Both the position numbers and the translations under genes were made by a program. Shown piece by piece: positions 45,865 through 57,632 of a stretch of 64,000 bases of DNA. The stretch is taken from NCBI GenBank assembly GCA_028023455.1, contig JAQFVV010006426.1:1178001-1242000 (forward strand), read 5' to 3'. Source of the DNA: Epiperipatus broadwayi (taxonomy: Eukaryota; Onychophora; Udeonychophora; Euonychophora; Peripatidae). Below the pieces are notes generated by a model that saw nothing but the letters and a program-made list of their open reading frames with translations, was not told the DNA's origin and made no database searches. Position 1 is the stretch's first letter. Each line of letters opens with the position of its first letter.

Positions 45865-48800
45865 GTAAATTGCATATAGTAATTTGAAAAAATATTATAT
45901 ATATTTTTAAGGCCTGTTTATAGTTCTGAATATCTATTTCAATGAGAACCTAATAGTATAGTACTTAGGTAATACATTCTTCTATAATGCATGTAATGTA
46001 GATTTAATTTTGGGCTGATAAAGTTTGTAAATAAAGCAAAGCTGCTCAAGTCTCATCACATGGCAGTTACTACTAATATCTTCTCATTTAATGTTTTCTC
46101 AAGAGCACTTTATCAAAAATATCTTGGTTGTTTCTAATGATTTATTATAGAGTTCTTTACTACTTTAACGTGGGCTAATCATAATGGGGCAAAAATATAT
46201 ATATAAAAAAAATAAAACAGAAATTTGTAGATTTGATTTCATAAATTTTGTGCATGCTATTAATTTTTACATTAGCAGCATCATGAATCATTTCTCAGTC
46301 AACTATTTTCTTTTTTTTGTGCATCCAATTGGTCACATGGTTGAAACCACAGTGAAAAATGTTTCTTTTATATTAGCCATTTAACCAATATGATTTTGCA
46401 GTAAATAGGTTATTTTAATGGAAATGGATGTCCTGAGTCTGAAAATGATGTCAATTTCTTCATTCCACATCTAGTTGTGGCACAATTCTGTTTGGTTAGT
46501 ATCTACAGCTGTAAGATATAATGCTGAGAAATGTTTTCATGCATCTCATTTAGAGTGTATTGCAGTCGTATTGTTATATTATAGTTGAGTTTTGCCTGGT
46601 ATATTCGTAATAAACTTTTTTTTAGATATGCAAGAAGAAGAGCATGTCAGTAGTTTGGAAATAGCTAAGAAGCCAGTTTTTTTCTTTAGAACCACTTCTA
46701 TAAACAGAAGAGTTTTAAACCCCAGACCTATCTTATTCGATCGGAAATCTTAAACTGATATTCTTTTTCAAGATTAGCTATCAGTTATGCTTAAGACACA
46801 ACTCAATAAGTTCATGTACTATGTGTCTATTACTTTTATTTGTATCCATGAATCCGTTATCGTGAATATGAAAACTGTATTTTAATCTTAATTTATGAAA
46901 TTTTTATTATAATCTTAGCTATCAAAACATCACATGATCACCATTTCATATGCTTACACATGCTGTTAATAAGAGTACACCTTAGTGCCACCAAGTACAA
47001 GCTTTTGTAATCATTGAGTGCAGGAATGTTTGTACATAAAATCTCTATCTAGTCTCCACTCATCTAACATCCTCAGACTAATTTCTATCTTATAGTCTTC
47101 ATCAGTGAGAATCCTTGGATTTGAGAACACTCGTCCTAGATCTTAGGATCTAATGCAACCATCCAGCAGCCACCTTTTACCTTTTTGGCTAATTATAAAG
47201 CTAGGAACCCAAGATGAAAACACAGTAAGGTTTTCAATCCAAACACATTTCCTTATAGTCATATAAATCTGAACTCAGTTCAGCATCTATACATTTTGGT
47301 ATCATTGGTTTTGCAAAAACCGCAGTTACCATTGTCTATAGGCATGACAGGTATAAAACCATCCAAACCTCACATGCTTACACATGCTGTTAATAAGAGT
47401 ACTAAATTCTCCATACAGTTGTGATTGTTTTATATCTATGTTGCCCATAGGATATGGTGACTGTGGTTTTGAAAAACTAAAGACCCAAAATGTATAGATG
47501 CTGAACTGAGTTCAGATCTATATAACTATATAAATGTGCTTGGATTTCATCTTGGGCTCCTAGTTTTTTAGTTAGTCAAATAGGTTAAAGGTGACTGCTG
47601 GAGGGTTGCATTAGATCTTAAGATTTAGGTGCAGTGCTCTCAAATCCAAAGGTCCTCATTGATGAAAGCCAAACGTTAGAAACTTGTATAAGGATGTTGG
47701 ATGAGTAGGCACTACAAAATAGCGATTTTATAAACAAACCTTCCTGCATCCATTGATTACGAAAGCTTGCACTTGGTGACACTATCATATGGAAAGTTTG
47801 ATATTCTTATTATAACAATAGCTAGTGTAACAGGTGCACAGAAGACAATGTTTACAAAATCCTTAGAAGTTCTGCTCTATTTTCAGTTATTACTGTTTTC
47901 ATTGAACACTTTAAAAATAAATATTTATGTAATATTTTGACAATATTATATAAAAGATCAAATGCGCTAGTTTGTCATAGAGTGTGTGCCTATATATATA
48001 TATATTTAACAATCCAATTTATGAGATTTTTATTGATTTTTTTGATTGTAATTGTATTTTTTATTTAACAAATAATAAATATATACTATAATTGGCAATG
48101 TTTATTGCTAGTTTTCTTTTCTTAATCGTTAAATATATATAAGTACACACACTGTGATAAACTAAAGGCAAAGCCATTTGCAATAGCATGATGAGAAGAA
48201 TCATTCCAATGACTTCTATTTTTGTATGATCAATGTTACCTGTCATAATAAGAAAAGCAAAAAAGGAATTAAAAAATGTAAGGCCCATTCTTCATGTATC
48301 ATTTACTTCGCTTGCTAAACTTCTTTGCATGTGTAATTTTGTACTTAAAGTGTGAAAGAGAAGTATGAAATTGGCAAATTTCTGAAAAGAAAAATTGTTT
48401 TGATATATAGAAGCCTTTATTAAATCCTAGGCACTTAACATTACCTCAAAAAGCATTTTGAAGTATATTTAATCCTGTTTCACCACAGGCATGTCAATGT
48501 TAATATTTTCTTGGATTTATTAATTTTTTACTTTATTAAAAAGTTGCTTATTCGTATGTATATATATATATGTTTCAGTCATAGATTTTTTTTCTTAAAT
48601 ATTCTTGATTATATTCTTAATAAAACTATTTAGGGATAACCCTGTACATTTTATTTCAAGTAAGGGCTAGTAATTTAAATTTATTATTGGCACTACTAGT
48701 TTAAAATATTCATTTACCACTTCAGTTTCACAATATAAACATAAGCAACATAAAACTAACTTATTGTATATAATGCAAGTTTTATTTGTGTTTAATGTGG

Positions 48801-49799
48801 TAAAAATTAAGATTGCATGTTGCATAATAAGATTTATACGTAATATATTCAATTTAATCAATACTAAGTTATTGAAAATTTTACATAATAATAAAATAAC
48901 ATTTTGCATTATTGCCAATTAATCAGATATGATATGGTAAAGTAAAACATATTTTTGAATTCAAACATTGAAATTAGTAAAATTCATCTATCTTGATTTT
49001 TACCACAGGGAAAAAAAAATATTTGCAGGCTAGAGTTATTCAATAAATTTTTTTTAAAGATTAGCTCCAAAATGTGTATTAATGGTGATGTCAATTTTAT
49101 GTAATAAAATGAAAATAATGGACTTTGTAGTGAAAGAAAAATACTGGAAGTTAAGCAAACATGTTCATAAACATACTTATTCTCTTAGATTTGAATACTC
49201 TCAATATACAATATTATTGCACTAAATTTTTAATAACTTTTATTCAATTTTTGTATTAATTTTTTTTATTAATGTCTTAATATATAAAAATATTTAAATT
49301 AAATTCCATCACAGATTATGTAAAGCTGAAAGTTATCCCTGTTTACATGGATATAATCTTTTCATTTCTATTCTTTATTATAATAACAATCCATGGAAAT
49401 ATTTAATTCAACATATGTATAGTAAAAGTATATATTATTTAGAGTTTGGTTATATCTACACGAAAGTTTAGAATCAAAATATCCACTGCTACTGATGGCC
49501 AAAGTATATAGAATATGTGCATATATGTAAAAGAATCTCAGACATTTATGTACATATGGATATTTATAATAATAAATTTTGTCCTCATGTTTTATTAATA
49601 TATATTTTGTATGTATGATTGCATTTGTATATATTGAGTGAAATTAAAGGGCATGAATGGTAAGGGAAAAGTACTTTCTTTGCAAATTAATAGCTATTTA
49701 AATTAAGTGAGATGGAAAGAATAGTTATTAATCACAATACTTATTTTTTCTTTTTACTATGATTTGTCTTAGATATTTATATAATTTTTGTTTTTTCAG
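45865..49799 (+). other. SMG6 intron between exons (g) and (h)
   Basis: About 3.9 kb. The main content is the large inverted arrangement of SINE-like copies (46950-47810). 45865-46940 and 47830-49799 are AT-rich with short AT microsatellites and no recognised feature. Confidence 0.7.
46950..47810. mobile_element. Inverted pair of SINE-like copies around a shared core
   Basis: A minus-strand copy (about 46970-47190) and a plus-strand copy (about 47600-47800) of the 43515 family point outward. Between them a second inverted block pairs 47195-47345 with 47450-47575, sharing CTGAACTCAGTTCAGCATCT and CATTTTGGGTC-like sequence. Hammerhead-like cores lie at 47082-47105 (minus: CTGATGA...GAAA) and 47659-47683 (TTGATGA...GAAAC). 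A 29-bp direct repeat containing GCTTACACATGCTGTTAATA occurs at 46950-46978 and 47374-47402. Confidence 0.7.
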
Positions 49800-49936
49800 A
49801 TGGTCCTACTCGTCTTCATCGTAATGTAGTTCTTCTTACCGATGATCGTAATCTGAGACTAAAAGCTCACACTTTTAATGTGCCTGTTAGAAATGTTCCT
49901 GCATTCTTACGTTGGCTCCAAATGTTTCCTATCTAA
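49800..49936 (+). CDS. SMG6: SMG6 terminal exon (h), third catalytic Asp and stop
   Basis: The terminal coding exon follows acceptor TTTGTTTTTTCAG (ends 49799). Its first two bases complete the split Asp codon. It reads DGPTRLHRNVVLLTDDRNLR, then LKAHTFNVPVRNVPAFLRWL and QMFPI, with a TAA stop at 49934-49936. LLTDDRNLR.KA...NVPVR..PAFL.W is the C-terminal signature of SMG6 and supplies the third catalytic Asp. With all three aspartates kept and every junction in phase, the gene looks functional. The eight exons total 1,373 nt, giving 456 residues plus the stop. The N-terminal part of the protein lies upstream of the window. Confidence 0.96.
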
Positions 49937-50612
49937 TCACATGACCTTTTCATTGTTCTTCCATGCTTTCCTCATTCTGAAGTGGCAGTAGTTCTGTTAT
50001 CTGAGAATTGTGAAACTACGAAAGAATGTTCAAATTTTGAGCATTTTGAGAAAAGAAGTCTACTGGGGGGAGAGTCATTTATTTTTATGTACCAAATTAT
50101 TAGACTTTAAAGTTTTAAATTGATGAAAGATAAAGAACTCTTTGAATAATTGTATAACATAGTTGTATTTTTTCCTCTTTTTAAATTGTACATTGTCACT
50201 GTAATTATTGTAAAGGACTTCAATTGGTTTATTTTTCCCAGTTTCTTATTAGTTTTTAGTCAAAAGGAAAATAAAAGTTTATTGTCTCTATGGGATAATG
50301 TTATTGTAACACATATTTATAATGCACTAATACATTTTTTTTCATGACTTTGAATATTGGACTGTTTTAAGGAACAAATTTTTTAAATTTTATTAATGTA
50401 TTTAAAATTTTTACAGAAAACATTATTGTGAATGAAGCTGAAGTAAAGAAAAAGAAAAAAATATATACAATAATACATAAATTTAAAATATGAATTATTT
50501 AATTATGTTATTGTGTATGGATGTTGTTCTGATTTACTTAGACCTAATGTTAGTGTGATTTTAAACTGTTTTCACTTTATAGATATATTAAATAAAAATT
50601 TGTTTAGTGATA
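49937..50612 (+). other. SMG6: SMG6 3' untranslated region (predicted extent)
   Basis: Non-coding, AT-rich sequence directly after the stop codon. Two AATAAA hexamers are visible on the + strand (50270-50275 and 50591-50596). The second is followed by a TTTGTTTAGTG stretch of the kind that helps cleavage, so the main end is placed near 50610. The end is an inference from signals only; alternative ends are possible. Confidence 0.55.
50591..50596 (+). promoter_or_regulatory. Poly(A) signal AATAAA, likely main SMG6 end
   Basis: Canonical hexamer about 655 bp after the stop codon, followed by a GT/T-rich element within 20 bp. A nearer hexamer at 50270-50275 could give a shorter 3'UTR. The hexamer is frequent by chance in DNA this AT-rich, hence moderate confidence. 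Confidence 0.5.
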
Positions 50613-51774
50613 ATTTTTTTAATTAAACCATATTGCAGGTAGAAAAATACTGTTAACATCTTTCTATAGAATAGTAATTTCTATCATCTAAATAAAATTA
50701 TGAATTCAGTAATCACTTAAAATAAAAGACAAAAACAAGTTTTAATTGATCTGAGTGCCATGTTTCTATTTTATCTTTTTCTCAGTTGTATTTTTTCTTT
50801 ACAAAAAAATTTCCATTTTTTATAAAATGCAGAAAGTCAAATTTAGATTAAAAATAATTTGTCTTTAACCTGTTTAGACAAAAAAACACCATACTGGATT
50901 TTTGAAGAATTGGTCTAAAACATAAGTTTTAATATAATTTCAATTAGCATTATGGAAAAGCCATCTAGTTTATGTTATCTGTAAGATAAAATTTCAAGGA
51001 ATGTAATAGATGCTGAAAAATATAGTCATTACACTTTCAATTTAATTTGCATAGAATGAAATGACAGGAAGAAGAAAGTTAAGAAGATATTATCGCCAAT
51101 TAGTCATGTCATTAATAAGAATGAAAACAGTATTTAACTTTAGACTAAATGGAATATGTAAAATCTAATTTAAATAATTACTGCAATGCAGAACACGTAG
51201 TCAATCAGTGAGAATGATTCTGGGTACCACAATGAAAGCATGATTAAGTGATAAATTCATATGAAGAAAATTAAACATTTTCCGTTACAGACATTAAAAA
51301 CGTTTTGAATATTGTTAATTTATTGCAAATATAAATGAAAAGGAAAAAGTAATATGTATTGAGAATGAAGATTTTCTATGGGCCAAACTAAAAGTATTCA
51401 AAATCTCACAGGACTCACATCTAACTGTCAACCCAATAATGAGCCAAACATTAAATTGGCTTATATTAGTATATGCAAAACAGTGGTAGTAAGTACTGAT
51501 TTCTAATATTATTAATCATTAATATCTTCCATTAATTTGTAATATTAGAAATGTACAGTATAAAATATGTAAAATATCAAGAGTGAAAAAGTCTGGCTCA
51601 TTTTTGTCTGTTTCACAGATATGAGATATTTGAGATGTAGATCATTATACAGCATTTGGAGAGACCATTCTCAATATTTCACATTGTAAATTTTCTGTTA
51701 TATATATAAATTGGAATTTTTTGTTTTTATCAGAGCAACCATCCATCATATATTAAGGTAAACTATACAGACTA

Positions 51775-52920
51775 TATATTTTTGTAAGGGAACATTGGAA
51801 AATTATCTATGTTTTAGCAATGATATGCTATATAACCATTAATTGAAATTGGCAGACCCAAACTAAAGTACTTACAAGTAGCCAACAATAACTTTTTTAG
51901 ATTTTACTTTGAAACAAAAGATGATTCTCTTTTATCTTAGACCCAAGATCTTTTATATTGTACAAACTTTAATAAATTTATAAGTACGTAATGTTACATG
52001 CATTACTCATTAATGTATAAATTTTCTCACGCTCATCCATCGGCAAGAATTTTAAAAACACAAGAGAATCACTTGTGTTTAGAGCTTATTCATATATAAT
52101 CAACTCTTGCTAATTGTTCTTATCTCAGGGCTTGAACCTATTGTGTGCCTGATATAACTGACAATTGAATTGTACAAATTTAGGAAGAGACGATATCTCA
52201 TTTTTAATTACCTGCAATTGTGCGGACTTTAATTTTGATATCTGATGGGTCAGTATGTGGAGATTTATACATCAACAAATAGTGCATGTCAGAAACATTT
52301 ATTTCCTGTATCATTACATATATATCCAGCACTTACTTATAGAATTACATATTTATAAGTATGAAAACTTTAAAGAATCACATTTTTTCTGAAATCCTGG
52401 AATTAAATCTTTTTTTTTTTTAGCTATATAAATGTTAAAGTAATTATTTTCATAAATAAGTAAACTATAAATGATTGTGGGAATTATTTAAATATCTCGA
52501 AGCATAGATTTTAGTAATGAATTTGCTAAATAACTATCAACTGAAATTGACAGCCCGAAGCAAAGCCACTTATAGTCATAAACAGTAATACTTTTTTTTA
52601 AGAGTTTGCCTAGAGACAAAAGGGCATGCTTTTTTATTTTAATGCCCAAAGATTTTGGGACTTAAACTAAGACAAAAGCATCATTTTTTTGTATCATGGA
52701 AACAGTAATTCATCTCTTTAGAGCTACATAAATACTAAATATTTTTATGATGTAAAGCATTGGGGATACTAGGTAACCACTAATTAAAATTGGCACCCCC
52801 ATTTATTTGGTTCTTATAGCCAATAATAGATTTTTCTCAGAGTTTACTTGGAGGCAAAAAGAAAACCTTATCTCAATGCACAGGATTTTCATATTTACAA
52901 AAATATCTTTTATATTTCAT
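51775..52920. repeat. Three diverged copies of a unit, partly tandem
   Basis: Copies near 51825-51985, 52480-52690 and 52715-52920 share AACCA(T/C)TAATT(G)AAATTGGCA, a CTTA.A.TAGCCAA.AATA block, TTT..GAGTTTACTTTGAAAC-like sequence, then GACAAAAG. The last two lie almost back to back, with a unit of about 230-300 bp. Function and family are unknown. Confidence 0.65.
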
Positions 52921-53149
52921 TTAAGATTTTGGGCACGAAGAATAAAGATTTTTTGCTTTTAAGTAAACTTTAATAAAAAAACTGTTGCTCGACTATTAAA
53001 ATAAATTGTTTAGCATGGAGATATTAATTTCAAGTCTTGGTTACCTACCAACATTATTGCCAAACCATCATGACCTCAGGTTGACATTCAATAATGATCT
53101 TTTGTTTAAGCTCCTATAACTGCAGACCACTTTTAAGTGTAGAAAGATT

Positions 53150-54480
53150 GCACAAGTCTGAAGAATTGCCTAAAATGAGATTGTTACATTTTGTGAAGTT
53201 GGAAGAAATGGTAAAGAGACATTACTACAAAGACATTAATATTTGAAGCATGGTAGAATGGGATTCAGATATATCAGATAAAGTAGTAAGATTTTTTCAA
53301 ATTATTGGAAGATATCAAATGCATATAATTCAGGTTTATGCCTCAATAAATTCTCATTGTGATGAAGAAGTAAAGGATTTTTATATAACATGTTTTTTAG
53401 ACTCAAACAATATAGCATTTGACAATTTTCATGGAAAACTAAAGCTAGAATCAGAAAAAAGGTGAAAATTGAAAGTGCCTTGGGTAAATTTCATTATGGT
53501 TGTAGAAATGAGAGAGGATTGCAGAAAAAGAAAAACTATTATGAATTCTTTCTTTGAGAAAAATGCTAAATGGACATGGAAGCATCCAAATGAAAGTATA
53601 TCAGAATTGGATTATATTTTGACTTAAAATATATATTCAAAATTGTAATATTCTTACTAAATTCTATATAGGAAGTTTTTGTTGACTAATTACATATGTG
53701 TTAATGCAGAACTAGAGAAAAAAAACTTAAAAGGAATAATCACAAACACTCCAATAAATTTAATTTACAACTTGCAAATCATTATAAAATATTAGCAGAC
53801 TTTGAAGATGGTTTAGATTTGAAGATAACTGATACTCTATTAAAGACTGCAAAAATAATAGCTAATATAAAAAGCAATAATTTACCAGTATATTTTCTAT
53901 TGAGACTAGACAATTTATGAAGAAAAGAACTGAAATTTTTAAAAAATGATCTCCGTTAAGAATATATAGGGCTTTGCAAAATGCTATGAAAAAGTTAATA
54001 ATGATATAAGAAAATATGCATTGGCAAGAAAAATGTAAAACAACTTCTTGGTATTGGGAGGAAAGTTGTTTCTGCAAGAAGACAGATGACATGAAAGTAT
54101 GGAAGAGTGCTATACTGAATTACTTAGGTTAAAGGACAAGCAAACATTATCCTCAACAATTATCTAAATTGCTGAATATCTAAGAAAAAAGGAAAAGCTG
54201 CAGAAAATGATATTTTAAAAGTAGCAGGTAAAATAGAAAAATTGTTAATGAAACTATGCACTAAATGTTAAAGATGTACCAAATGATTGAAAGAATGCAT
54301 AATGATCAGTTCTATACAAAATCTTATAAAAATTTTTTATTTTCAGTAACTTTGGATTCTAATCAACCAAAAAAACAAGCTGGATTTAAAAGTAGTTTTA
54401 GCATAGTGGATCACATTCTAGTATTGAAAGAAGTTGTAGAAAGGACCAGTGAAAATGAATTGCTTTTTGTATCCAACAAT
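53150..54480 (+). mobile_element. Second RTE relic, keeping more of the endonuclease
   Basis: 53250-53465 encodes VVRFFQIIGRYQMHIIQVYA, then SINSHCDEEVKDFY, the start of an RTE-type APE domain (IIQVYAPT..H.DEEV..FY). Then in other frames come MVVEMREDC-like, NAKWTWKHPNES, SELDYILT (about 53570-53625) and a connecting region. From 54380, KKQAGFKSSFSIVDHILVLK, then EVVERTSENELL, matches the RT segment QAGFKNGFSTIDHI of the copy at 5351. It stops abruptly at about 54465. There are many stops and shifts, so it is a dead copy. Confidence 0.75.
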
Positions 54481-54520
54481 AATAATGATCAGCCACTTTT
54501 AATGAGTATGGCCATTCTAA

Positions 54521-54536
54521 TCCCCCCCCCCCCCCC
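54521..54536. repeat. C15 homopolymer followed by A8
   Basis: An unusual uninterrupted run of 15 C, then 8 A, in otherwise AT-rich DNA, just after the RTE relic ends. Run length may be affected by sequencing error. Confidence 0.8.
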
Positions 54537-55337
54537 AAAAAAAAGGGAGAAAACATACACTAAAAATAAATTTTGTGATAACCATACAAACCAATCTGTG
54601 AAACAGAAATATAATCCATACATAGATCATACTGGCACAATTTTCTCTTTACTTGATATCTCATAATGTCTTAATTTCTTCATACAAATTTTTTTGTCAG
54701 AAATACTTCAACACTAATTATAACTCTAATGTATTCTATTCTTTTCCATATGGAAACAAATGAGATTGCAGAATGTCTTTGAGATAACTCTTATAATGTA
54801 AATGGGGTCTATCTCTGATAAAAATCCTGATGTTTGTCATAAACATTGTTAGGATGTCTTGTGTAGTTCATTCATTTTATATGTCCAATTCAGTGAAAAT
54901 ATGATTTTATAATAGTTTCTCATCAATAAAAGAAAACATTGATTGATTTTATGATCTTACCATTTTATTTTAAAAAATTTACGGAGCATCATTAAATGAA
55001 ACTTCTAATACCAAAATGACTATTTCAATATATTTATATAAAATTGTTTATTTATAGTGAAATAGGCCTTTTTCACAATTGTATTAATTAACAAAGTAGC
55101 ACTTAAGAAGTTTTTGCTATTTTATGTTATTCCTTTAGATTATGTGTGGATCCACTATTTACCAGTATGCACTAACATCTAGGCCACAGTTTATGTTTAA
55201 TATATAAGCATCACTGACTATAATATTTTTAAACGACATTTTCTAAACTGCATAGTTATCATTTGAGTTAACTAAATAATGGAATTCTTAAAAGCTTACG
55301 ATAATTACAAAAAATGAAAAAAATCCAAGTCAGATGT

Positions 55338-55410
55338 CATATGATCTAATTTAATAAGCTTATATTTACAAATGTTAAGAGCTTATTTTGTGAGCTCTAT
55401 ATAAGTTTAC
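55338..55410 (-). repeat. Fragment of the 11183/12808 outer-arm repeat
   Basis: Shares ATATGATCTAATTTAATAAG, ACAAATGTTA and GAGCTCTATATAA in the order of the reverse complement of 12895-12970, showing that this outer-arm sequence is a dispersed repeat. Confidence 0.55.
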
Positions 55411-56533
55411 GATAAGTACTAAGTAGAGCAAATGTCAAAAACTTCAAATTCCATCTAAAAAAAGTACAGAGATTATCCATGTGAAAAACTGTTGCTAGAA
55501 AGTACACTGCAATAATGTAGAATTTTTAAAAAAATAAGTTTAATTACACATTTAAAAATGATTACATTTTCATATAATTCAGCATATGCAGCATTTTAAA
55601 ATTCTATTTACATAACCTCTACAAGCCTCCCTTGTGAAATACTTGTCCATAAATGTGTCTTATGTCAATTAATTTTACTTATACACTTAGACAAGCTATT
55701 GCTAAGACCAATTATTTATATTTACATATAACTGAAGTAGTGTGTATGTAAACAATGTAGAATTCTCACTTTATTAAATATGATAGATTTTCTAGAATTG
55801 GTCCAACAAGCAAAAGATCTATCATGAAAGATATAGATAACTTAAAAAAAAAACTAAAAATGCTACTTTTATGAAATATGAAATGATTGAGAATTATGAT
55901 AGATTTATTTCAGAATTACACAAAATTTATTGATATGAGCTGAAGATAAAATCAGTGGTAATGTTGCCTTAAACCAAATCATTATTCAGAGTATAGTTTT
56001 AATATAAAAAAATAGAAAGTTATTGAAAAGTTTGAAGAAAACACATGAAAGATTATCACAATCACTGTTTATAACCTATTGATCTGATAAGAGTTAAGGA
56101 AGATGGGAGAATTAAGATGGAGGAAGCAAGAGAAAGTAAATGATCCATTTATGATAGGTGATAGAGCATTATGATAAGAATTAACCCTGAGAGCCACCCA
56201 GAAAAACAAAAAGTTCCAGCCAATTTACAAGAGTCCTTATGTCATAGTAAGCTAATATGACAATGTGTTTGTCATCGCTAAGGGTCAGGAAGAAAAAGGA
56301 ACTTAGAAATGCTTGTTTGCTAAAATTGATTAAAAGGAACCGCCTGACAAAACAAAGCAAATCAAAATAATCGGATAGATCTGCAGGTAAAAGGAATATC
56401 TACAATTCAAAACTTATTTTAGATAAAAATAAATAAATGAAAAGAAAAATCAAACAGTAAAGCTAAAAAAAAATGTCAGATAAAATGGGTCAAATTGATG
56501 CATTTTATTTCATGTGAGGGTGTGTGAGTGACA

Positions 56534-57632
56534 TAATGCTAGCAAGATATATGTCATAAAATGGTTGTTTACTGTTAGCGTGTTGAAACCACTTGAGGGT
56601 GTAATTTCTATGTAAACAAACAGAAATATAATGTTACTGGGCCGTTGTTTTTTTTTTTCAACTTTAAAGTGTTTTCTTGATTTACAATAAAATAAATAAA
56701 AAATAAATTGGATAAACCTTTTTTTTTAATTTTTATTTTTCTAAAATGAAATTTGTAATTTAACAAAAATAAAAACTATCATGGCAATGCAAATCAAATT
56801 TTAACATGAAAAATAAATAATTTCGCCAAAACAACATCATGGCCACGCAAATAAAATTGTTAATTTTAACAAGAATTAAAAAGAAATAATTTCCCCAAAA
56901 CAACATAGTCGCCATGCAAATATAATTTTGTAATTTTAACAAGAATAAGAAGAAAATTTATTCAAAACAACATTGTGGCCAAAAATAAAAACGGCATTTT
57001 CGATTGGTCTCACGATTTATCTCACGCAAACATGAATTTTAGCATGATTTCATAAAAATCACGCTTACACCTCTGTCAATTGATTAAAGTGTCATCCTTG
57101 ACTAGAGAATCAGGGCAAAGTCCACAATTTTTATTACCTCATACTACATCATTGGATTTGGAAAATAATGACTTGGGCATGTAAATTTGAAGACTTGACA
57201 GTCACAATTACAGACACCCTCGCAAAATACCCTAGCGAAATTTAAAATGGGATTGTTTGTATAAACTGTGTAACAAAGCTCACTGTAAGCGGTAGTGGCC
57301 ATCTGCGGCAGAATAAACATTTTACCTCTGTCCTGTAAATATCTGTACTAAAATGTTAATGGGATTGTATAAACTAATACAAAGTTCATCATAAGTGGTG
57401 GCATTCTCTGTGGCAGAATAAACATCCTATTTCTGTGTTGTAGCATAGAAATAGGTGCTGCAGACAAGTAAATGGACTATTTCTATGCCTAACCATTGGA
57501 ATAGAACATTATATAGCAGCATGGCCACTTAAATGGCATATTTCTGTGCATTTGCATAGAAATTACACTCTCAAATGGTTTCAACATGCTAAGAATAAAC
57601 AACTGATAAAACTTACATATATTTGCATTATG
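56534..57632. mobile_element. 1.1-kb element with about 78-bp terminal inverted repeats
   Basis: Left end 56534-56612 and right end 57554-57632 are inverted copies with mismatches; shared blocks are TAGCGTGTTGAAACCA (with TAGCATGTTGAAACCA on the reversed right end) and GTGTAATTTCTATG. The interior lacks a transposase and has its own tandem repeats (56745-56985) and a diverged direct pair (57240-57320 and 57355-57430: AATGGGATTGT, CGGCAGAATAAACAT). GGCCACTTAAATGGCATATT near 57525 links it to the element at 19322. Confidence 0.65.
56745..56985. repeat. Four diverged tandem units of about 62 bp
   Basis: Each unit has TAATTTTAACAAGAA(T), AATAATTTCCCCAAAACAAC and ATGGCCA.GCAAAT. The short open minus-strand frame across it simply repeats this unit and is not a gene. 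Confidence 0.75.

Noticed and set aside
54265-54666. 133-codon open frame as a gene
   Set aside because: Its middle is RTE reverse transcriptase (QAGFKSSFSIVDHI) and it then reads through a C15/A8 tract; a chance fusion.
56760-56942. Minus-strand repeat protein
   Set aside because: Translation of a 62-bp tandem repeat; no start context or family.
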